A DNA stretch of 7,264 bases from NCBI GenBank assembly GCA_024404415.1, contig JAKSPX010000071.1:1-7264 (forward strand). Reading direction: 5' to 3'. Positions 6,500-7,264 of this stretch are shown piece after piece (positions within the stretch are counted from its first letter, which is position 1; the number at the start of each line of letters is the position of its first letter). This DNA is from Clostridia bacterium. GTDB lineage: Bacteria; Bacillota; Clostridia; Oscillospirales; QAMX01. The notes under the pieces are model-generated. The model saw only the letters and a program-made list of their open reading frames with translations, was not told where the DNA came from and searched no databases. A program made the translations under genes and the position numbers.

Positions 6500-6976
6500 T
6501 CAATACTGAGCGAGAATGTCCTTAATATCGGCAGCGGTGAGGCGGCCGTAAACCTTATCGTTGATGGTCATAACAGGGGCGAGGCCGCAGCAGCCGAGGC
6601 AGCGGGTGTCCTGAATGGTGAACTTGCCGTCTTCGGTGGTTTCGCCGGGCTGAATGCCGAGATTCTTGATGACCGCGTCGAGAACGTCCTTCGCGCCTCT
6701 GACGTAGCAGGCAGTACCCTGGCAAACGCTGATGACGTATTCGCCCTTCGGCTGAAGGGAGAACTGCGAATAGAAGGTGGCGACACCGTAAACGTCGGTG
6801 ACGGGGCAGCCGACCTTATCGGCAATGAAGACCTGGGTCTCCAGCGAGAGATAACCGAACAGCTTCTGCGCTTCCTGCATAATGGGCATCAGCGGGCCCT
6901 TTTCACCCTTATGCTCATCAATAAACGCACCAAGTTCAGCATATTTCTGCTGCTTTTCTTGTTCTGTGAGAGCCAT
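6500..6976 (-). CDS. hydC: NuoE-like [2Fe-2S] subunit HydC of bifurcating hydrogenase
   Basis: A 158-residue protein of the 24-kDa NADH dehydrogenase subunit family and the third core subunit of HydABC. Residues 1-75 are the helical part (KGPLMPIMQEAQKLFGYLS) and VTDVYGVATFYSQFSL (59-74) is the family signature. The thioredoxin-like domain then carries the [2Fe-2S] ligands C85-x4-C90 and C126-x3-C130; C129 is an extra adjacent cysteine. Length and motif spacing are normal for the family. An upstream in-frame ATG at 7045 would add 23 residues, but it lies next to the -10 box, ahead of the likely transcript start. The chosen start MALTEQ has AGGAGG 7 bases upstream. It is the first gene of the operon and is separated from hydB by seven genes. 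Confidence 0.95.
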   Translation of the reverse strand: MALTEQEKQQKYAELGAFIDEHKGEKGPLMPIMQEAQKLFGYLSLETQVFIADKVGCPVTDVYGVATFYSQFSLQPKGEYVISVCQGTACYVRGAKDVLDAVIKNLGIQPGETTEDGKFTIQDTRCLGCCGLAPVMTINDKVYGRLTAADIKDILAQY

Positions 6977-6983
6977 GATTGTT

Positions 6984-6989
6984 CCTCCT
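6984..6989 (-). promoter_or_regulatory. Strong ribosome-binding site of hydC
   Basis: Perfect AGGAGG on the coding strand, 7 bases before the ATG at 6974-6976. It fixes the hydC start and predicts strong translation of the first gene. Confidence 0.9.
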
Positions 6990-7000
6990 AAATGTTTATC

Positions 7001-7036
7001 GGTTGATTTCAACCTTATGAAAATGTCGATTTCAAC
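7001..7036 (-). promoter_or_regulatory. Pair of near-identical palindromes in the hydC leader (possible operator or hairpins)
   Basis: On the coding strand, GTTGAAATCGAC (7025-7036) and GTTGAAATCAAC (7002-7013) differ at one base and are spaced 23 bp, close to two helical turns. The second extends to GGTTGAAATCAACC (7001-7014), a perfect inverted repeat able to form a 5 bp stem with a 4-base loop. The first is imperfect by one G-T pair. Both lie between the predicted transcription start and the ribosome-binding site, where a repressor could act as a roadblock or an RNA hairpin could act on the leader. They do not match the Rex consensus I know (TTGTTAANNNNTTAACAA). The regulator is unknown. 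Confidence 0.45.
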
Positions 7037-7045
7037 GCATCTCAT

Positions 7046-7074
7046 ATTATAGCATCACAGAGAGCAAATTACAA
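7046..7074 (-). promoter_or_regulatory. Sigma-70-type promoter with extended -10 for the hyd operon
   Basis: Coding strand: -35 TTGTAA (7069-7074, 4 of 6 matches), a 17-bp spacer, and -10 TATAAT (7046-7051, perfect) preceded by TGC, an extended -10. A-rich tracts upstream (about 7077-7112) may act as an UP element. The predicted start near 7039 gives a leader of about 62 bases to the hydC ATG. It is the only clear promoter in the window. Confidence 0.8.
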
Positions 7075-7264
7075 GGCTTTTTCTGCAAAATCCGCGTTTT
7101 TCTTTTTGTCAACATTTGTTCGAATTGGGAAAAATACGCTTTCGCATCAAAATAGTCTAGAATTCCGCGCATTTTGTCCCCGGAAATTGGCCCCCCCTCC
7201 GCCCGCATAAAAAAGGGGCTGTAAAAAAACTCATGAAGCCTCGTCACTCGTGCGCCAATGTCAG

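Noticed and set aside
6977..7045. 23-residue N-terminal extension of hydC from the ATG at 7045
   Set aside because: That ATG directly abuts the -10 box and precedes the likely transcript start, while the ATG at 6976 has a perfect AGGAGG site and begins the conserved sequence.
7001..7074. Rex or FNR binding site in the promoter region
   Set aside because: The palindromes lack the TTGTTAANNNNTTAACAA and TTGATNNNNATCAA spacings, so neither regulator can be named from sequence.
7081..7112. Second possible promoter with a perfect TTGACA (7107-7112)
   Set aside because: No acceptable -10 box occurs 16 to 18 bases downstream; the A-rich stretch is better read as an upstream element of the promoter at 7046-7074.
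7047..7247. Minus-strand 66-codon frame upstream of hydC
   Set aside because: It starts at a GTG without a ribosome-binding site, runs through the promoter -35 and -10 boxes, and has no family resemblance that I recognise.

Overview
This window looks like part of the chromosome of a strictly anaerobic, hydrogen-producing member of the Clostridia (Firmicutes). The evidence is the gene families, the moderately high G+C (mid-50s percent by eye), strong Shine-Dalgarno sites and short intergenic gaps. The genus cannot be named from the sequence. All supported genes lie on the minus strand and read from right to left as one apparent operon of ten genes. Gaps are 9 to 34 bases, with two 4-base ATGA overlaps. 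I see no gene on the plus strand.

Layout in order of transcription. (1) 6977-7264: leader and promoter region, with an extended -10 sigma-70-type promoter, two near-identical 12-bp palindromes downstream of the start point, and an unassigned far end. (2) 6500-6976: hydC, the NuoE-like [2Fe-2S] subunit. (3) 2746-6465: a six-gene block holding a DRTGG-domain protein, an RsbW-like ATPase, a divergent [FeFe]-hydrogenase of the putative sensory (HydS-like) type, a second DRTGG protein, a PHP-domain phosphoesterase and a second GHKL ATP-binding protein. (4) 2364-2729: a small thioredoxin-fold [2Fe-2S] protein. (5) 543-2343: hydB, the NuoF-like flavoprotein subunit, interrupted by an apparent one-base insertion near 1881. 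(6) 1-525: the N-terminal part of hydA, the catalytic [FeFe]-hydrogenase subunit, which runs off the left edge.

How the genes work together. HydA, HydB and HydC are the core of an electron-bifurcating or NAD-linked [FeFe]-hydrogenase that couples NADH and reduced ferredoxin oxidation to H2 formation. Between hydC and hydB sits what looks like a signalling cassette. The HydS-like protein keeps the four cysteines that hold the H-cluster but has lost residues linked to fast proton transfer and tuning. It is surrounded by two nucleotide-binding proteins of kinase/anti-sigma type, two possible ligand-binding DRTGG proteins and a phosphoesterase. The simplest reading is H2 or redox sensing that adjusts expression or activity of the hydrogenase. 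That role is inferred from context.

The main items to re-check are the hydB frameshift (sequencing error, true mutation or recoding), the altered H-cluster environment of the HydS-like protein, and the paired palindromes in the leader.
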